Positions 14,923 through 17,128 of a stretch of DNA of 17,128 bases are shown piece after piece. The notes below the pieces were generated by a model that saw nothing but the letters and a program-made list of their open reading frames with translations, was not told where the DNA came from and did no database searches. Source of the DNA: Dehalococcoidia bacterium. Lineage in GTDB: Bacteria > Chloroflexota > Dehalococcoidia > UBA3495. The position numbers and the translations under genes are program-made. The stretch covers positions 1 to 17,128 of the forward strand of contig JAPKDE010000033.1 of the NCBI GenBank assembly GCA_028822675.1. The letters run 5' to 3'. The stretch's first letter is position 1. The number at the start of each line of letters is the position of its first letter.

Positions 14923-15558
14923 TTAGGTAACTGGAGACTCAGGCATCTGAGCAATCTTGCCAAACACCTTGGGCGCGGTCTCGTCCTTGAATGACAGTTT
15001 TTGCGATTGTTCCTGCCAGCCTCGATCGGTGTCCAGATCAACGCCCAGACCGTCGGCGACGCGGCACATGTAATTGAACAGTGCCACCACGTGAACAATG
15101 TCCACCACGTCGGCGTCTTCCCAGCCAACGCTGCGGAGTTCCTCCACCCAGTCTTCTGTGACTGATGATGGGGTTGTTGTTAGAAATTCGGCAAACTCCA
15201 GCATGGCGATCTGCTTGGCTGGTAGTCCGGCGTCATGGTAGTTCTCGCCCAGTTGCTCGGCTAGCTGCGATTCGGGGTCCTCACCACGGAGGGCATGTGC
15301 GTGAGCAAGGGTTCAATACTGGCACTTGTTGGTGGCTGACACCACCGCGACCACCATCTCGCGTTCGGCTCGGGACACGCCGGACTTGCCAAACATGACT
15401 GACGAAACGTGCGCCATTAGGGTTTTCATGATGCCCGGCTTGAGGCTACTCACCGCTTGGACGTTGGGAATACGTCCGCGCGATTTAATCATCGTGTCGT
15501 AGGCTTCTTTCAGTTCACCTTGGGAATCCTCATACGGAATAGTTTTCACGTACGGCAT
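14923..15558 (-). CDS. AhpD-like selenoprotein, CxxU (in-frame TGA read as selenocysteine)
   Basis: Read through one TGA (15313-15315), this is a 211-residue AhpD/peroxidase-related protein. The catalytic stretch is E67-x11-C79-Q-Y-U82-x3-H86, exactly the Glu/Cys/Cys/His spacing of AhpD, with TGA at the peroxidatic Cys. The frame stays open from 15312 to the TAA at 14923. The downstream half holds helical elements and the motif FNYMCRVADGLGVD, matched by FNFMTRLADGLGVE in the gene at 16304. The N-terminus (MPYVKTIPYEDSQGELKEAYD) is a normal family N-terminus. GGAGG (15565-15569) sits 6 nt before the ATG. Family members reduce disulfides or peroxides; selenocysteine would raise reactivity. CxxU AhpD-like proteins are known from microbial and marine metagenome surveys. 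The alternative is a Cys-to-stop mutation, but the second gene with the same TGA position argues against it. No selenocysteine machinery gene lies in the window. Confidence 0.85.
15280..15305 (-). promoter_or_regulatory. Candidate bacterial SECIS hairpin of the minus-strand selenoprotein gene
   Basis: Starting 7 nt after the TGA, CTCAC pairs with GTGAG. After one bulged G, CAC pairs with GTG, closing a 9-nt loop (ATGCCCTCC) that starts 20 nt from the U of UGA. The placement and the single bulge suit bacterial SECIS elements. An alternative smaller fold, CCTC/GAGG with loop CGTGGT, is possible. The sequence is inside the coding frame, as bacterial SECIS elements are. Confidence 0.5.
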
Positions 15559-15684
15559 TTTGTGCCTCCGTTTTAAGTTTTAGTCTTGCCGGTTTAATGT
15601 TGGGGAATGGCAGCACCGTCATTACCCGCAAGCCAACGGTAGGTTCCATTAGATGGCTCCAATAAAGGGTTAATTTGGTGTCGT

Positions 15685-15708
15685 TTGACAGTATTCGGCT
15701 GATATACT
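15685..15708 (+). promoter_or_regulatory. Candidate extended -10 promoter for the PPOX-like gene
   Basis: TGATATACT at 15700-15708 is an extended -10 (TG-N-TATACT), 44 bp before the ATG. A perfect TTGACA at 15685-15690 lies only 12 bp upstream, too close for a standard sigma-70 spacing, so the promoter would rely on the extended -10. It lies in the 194-bp gap between this gene and the divergent selenoprotein gene. Confidence 0.4.
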
Positions 15709-15752
15709 GGCGTCCAATTTCCCGCCTAATAGCGGCTTCAAAAGGGGTAGAC

Positions 15753-16229
15753 ATGGGAATTCTAAACGAAGATATGAAACGGGTGATCCGGCAGCAGCGG
15801 ATGGGCTTCATGGCCACCGTGTGCCCTGACGGCTCCCCCAACCTCTCGCCCAAGGGCACGGCCACAGTCTGGGACGACGACCACCTAGTATTCGCCAACC
15901 TCGGGTCTCCGGGCACAATCGAAAACCTGAGCCACAACTCGGCCTGCGAGCTGAACATAATCGATTACTACCTCCGCAAGGGCTACCGGTTCAAGGGCAC
16001 GGCAGAGTTGCTGACCAGCGGCCCCCGGTTCGAAGAGATTAAAGAGGCCTACACCACCGGCAGCCGGGGCATCAACCGGTCTGGGAATCCGGCCCAAGGG
16101 TACGTCCTCATAACCGTAACTAAGACCGCGCCGCTCATGTCTCCGGGCTACACACCAGGGAAGACTGAATCCGCGATGCGGGAAGAGTGGACCGGGTATT
16201 GGGCTGAGGTCCAAGAATCCAACGGGTAA
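15753..16229 (+). CDS. Pyridoxamine 5'-phosphate oxidase-family flavin protein
   Basis: This 158-residue protein has the split-barrel FMN/F420-binding fold. The opening MKRVIRQQRMGFMATVCPDGSPNLSPKGTATVWDDDHLVFANLGSPGTIENL is the usual N-terminal half of the family: strand, turn, S/P-K-G cofactor-phosphate contact, then the N-to-dimer helix. It continues with YRFKGTAELLTSGPRFEE (strand and helix). Such proteins act as small flavin reductases, oxidases or F420-dependent reductases. It is not the true pyridoxal-phosphate enzyme PdxH, which is longer. The frame is open back to 15675, but ATG 15753 has AAAGGGG at 15741-15747 and a family-like start. It lies between two AhpD-like selenoprotein genes, divergent from one and 74 bp upstream of the other. 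This points to redox partnership or detoxification, but no specific function can be given. Confidence 0.88.
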   Translation: MGILNEDMKRVIRQQRMGFMATVCPDGSPNLSPKGTATVWDDDHLVFANLGSPGTIENLSHNSACELNIIDYYLRKGYRFKGTAELLTSGPRFEEIKEAYTTGSRGINRSGNPAQGYVLITVTKTAPLMSPGYTPGKTESAMREEWTGYWAEVQESNG

Positions 16230-16303
16230 TAACTCAGTTCGGACTCACCGCATCCATGGACTAGACCTGGTACCGCATCACTGCATAATCTAGGGGTTAA
16301 CCC

Positions 16304-16807
16304 ATGTCTTGGATCGAACAAGATGAGGAAGCCACAAAGAACCTTCCGCCGGTAATTTCAGTCATCTCCATCAATAAGCAGGCCATGGAGGCCGTGCGGA
16401 ACCTGAACGCCAATATCACCTTTGGCGCCTCAGCCCTCACCAGTGTGCAGGAAGAGGCCATAGCTACAGCCGTGTCCGCCACCAACCGGTGCCGGTATTG
16501 AACCATGTCTCACGGAGGGTTCCTCCGTCAGCATTCCGACGACACCGAGTTAGCCAACCACATCATGCACGACTACACTCAGGCTGATCTGGACGACCAG
16601 ACCAAGGGCATGTTGGACTTCGCCGTTAACCTGACCAAAGACCCATCAGCCCACCGCAAGGCCGACATCGAGCGGCTACGCGGCCTGGGTCTGAGCGAAC
16701 AACGAATTCTCTCAACAGTCCTGATTACCTGTAACTTCAACTTCATGACCCGGCTGGCCGACGGCCTGGGCGTGGAAGTTCCAGAAGCACGATTTGATGA
16801 CGCCTAA
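16304..16807 (+). CDS. AhpD-like selenoprotein, CxxU (second, shorter paralogue)
   Basis: Read through TGA 16499-16501, this is a 167-residue AhpD-like protein. The active site is E51-x11-C63-R-Y-U66-x3-H70, again with TGA in place of the peroxidatic Cys and perfect AhpD spacing. The context around the TGA, VSATN-R-C-R-Y-U-T, is almost the same as in the minus-strand gene (VSATN-K-C-Q-Y-U-T). The following region stays open to a TAA at 16805-16807 and contains FNFMTRLADGLGVE, the counterpart of FNYMCRVADGLGVD. The protein is about 44 residues shorter, partly at the N-terminus (MSWIEQDEEATKNLPP). AGGGG at 16292-16296 precedes the ATG. An ATG two codons after the TGA could start a separate protein, but it lacks a ribosome site and would begin after the catalytic Cys. 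The gene follows the PPOX-like gene by 74 bp on the same strand and converges on the arylsulfotransferase-like gene. Confidence 0.85.
16512..16528 (+). promoter_or_regulatory. Candidate bacterial SECIS hairpin of the plus-strand selenoprotein gene
   Basis: ACGGAGG (16512-16518) pairs without mismatch with CCTCCGT (16522-16528) around a GTT loop. The stem starts 10 nt after the TGA and the loop lies at nt 21-23 counting from the U of UGA. A short stem with a G/U-containing apical loop at this distance is what SelB recognises in bacterial SECIS elements. It is the clearer of the two candidates here. Confidence 0.65.
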
Positions 16808-16883
16808 CGTTGGATGTCAGACAACGTCCAAGCCATGTCCTGGCTGATGGACCGCAAAGAGACTTAGTCAGCAGCCTGATCGA

Positions 16884-17128
16884 CTATCTATAGAGTCGGT
16901 TCAGGTTGGCGTGTGTGTCCGGGTTAAGGTCTTTGCCGGTAAACGCTGCATGGTCGGCGGCATACCGGTGGGCGCGGAACACTGCGTTGGCGTAACCGAA
17001 CCTACTACCACCGGCCGTTGGCGGGTTCCCCTCGAAAAATGGGCTGATGTACTCCCAGACTATCTCGCCGCTTGGAGTTACCTCAAACACCCTGCCCGGA
17101 GCGCCCTCACAGATCAGAGTGTTTCCGT
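16884..17128 (-). CDS. Arylsulfotransferase (ASST)-like protein, C-terminal fragment
   Basis: The gene enters from the right edge and ends at a TAG (16884-16886), leaving 80 residues. They read GNTLICEGAPGRVFEVTPSGEIVWEY, then SPFFEG, NAVFRAHRYAADHAAF and HANLNRLYR. The N-T-L-I-C-E-G...G-R-V-F-E-V-T-P-x-G-E-I-V-W-E-Y block is the last blade of the beta-propeller found in arylsulfotransferase/ASST-like proteins, and FRAHRYA...G-x-DL-x-P is the usual ending. Whether it is a real sulfotransferase cannot be judged, because the catalytic His/Arg residues lie in the missing part. A GTG at 17088-17090 is not the start; the frame is open to the edge. It converges on the second selenoprotein gene with 76 bp between stops. 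Confidence 0.75.
   Translation of the reverse strand, partial: GNTLICEGAPGRVFEVTPSGEIVWEYISPFFEGNPPTAGGSRFGYANAVFRAHRYAADHAAFTGKDLNPDTHANLNRLYR

Noticed and set aside
14923..15204. Independent 93-residue gene on the minus strand
   Set aside because: It begins at an internal Met of a longer open frame that extends to the TGA at 15313; it is the C-terminal part of the selenoprotein.
16505..16807. Independent small gene starting at the ATG after the TGA
   Set aside because: It has no ribosome site, and its product would lack the Glu and Cys of the active site. The upstream frame continues smoothly into it with the AhpD spacing, so it is the second half of the selenoprotein.
16807..16827. ACGTTG/CAACGT inverted repeat after the second selenoprotein gene
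   Set aside because: A 6-bp stem with a 9-nt loop and no T-run; not convincing as a terminator.
16814..16867. Tiny open frame (17 codons, MSDNVQAMSWLM...) after the second selenoprotein
   Set aside because: It is too short, with no ribosome site or homology that I can see.
1..17128. General reassignment of TGA to Trp or Gly (codes 4 or 25)
   Set aside because: Other genes contain no in-frame TGA and use TGG for Trp; the only two in-frame TGAs sit at the same catalytic position.
1..17128. CRISPR arrays, transposases, tRNA or rRNA genes, phage genes
   Set aside because: I found no regularly spaced repeats, no transposase or integrase motifs and no RNA gene signatures on either strand.

Overview
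The window looks like chromosomal DNA from an uncultured heterotrophic bacterium of moderate-to-high G+C (judged by eye). Much of it encodes luciferase-like flavin monooxygenases, an acyl-CoA-dehydrogenase-fold flavoprotein, a GMC oxidoreductase, an epoxide hydrolase, a PQQ-type sugar dehydrogenase, AhpD-fold proteins and MFS carriers. This enzyme mix is typical of SAR202-like Chloroflexota, which use it to oxidise recalcitrant organic matter. That assignment is inference from gene content; there is no rRNA or other marker gene here.

Layout. 1-1107: the tail of one luciferase-like oxidoreductase and a complete second one. 1114-3097 (minus): a membrane sensor histidine kinase broken by two frameshifts and one in-frame TAA. 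3098-3552: the only long gene-free stretch, with a palindrome and a hairpin. 3553-5563: an SRAP (YedK/HMCES-type) DNA-protein crosslink protein followed by an MFS carrier. 5721-7453: an AhpD/CMD-fold protein and an epoxide hydrolase, 23 bp apart. 7556-8818: a second MFS carrier. 8827-9642 (minus): a SAM methyltransferase whose translation start region is tandemly duplicated. 9758-11044: a lipoprotein sugar dehydrogenase. 11142-14888: acyl-CoA-dehydrogenase-like flavoprotein, luciferase-like oxidoreductase and GMC oxidoreductase in a row, closed by a strong intrinsic terminator that contains the last stop codon. 16884-17128 (minus): the C-terminus of an arylsulfotransferase-like protein.

The most interesting part is 14923-16807. 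Two separate AhpD-like genes on opposite strands each carry an in-frame TGA exactly where the peroxidatic cysteine of the AhpD motif belongs (C-x-x-TGA-x3-H, with the partner Glu 12 residues before the Cys). Reading continues open past each TGA into homologous C-termini, and each TGA is followed by a hairpin whose loop starts about 20 nt from the U of UGA. I read both as selenoproteins (CxxU, AhpD-like) with bacterial SECIS elements; a naive gene caller would split each in two. A pyridoxamine-phosphate-oxidase-like flavin protein lies between them, so the block looks like a small redox module. None of the 17 genes whose end is visible stops at TGA, all using TAG or TAA. That fits special handling of UGA, although no selenocysteine machinery gene is in the window.

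Functionally the region suggests uptake (two MFS carriers), oxygen insertion and dehydrogenation (flavoenzymes), epoxide opening and thiol/selenol redox protection. The substrates cannot be read from the sequence.
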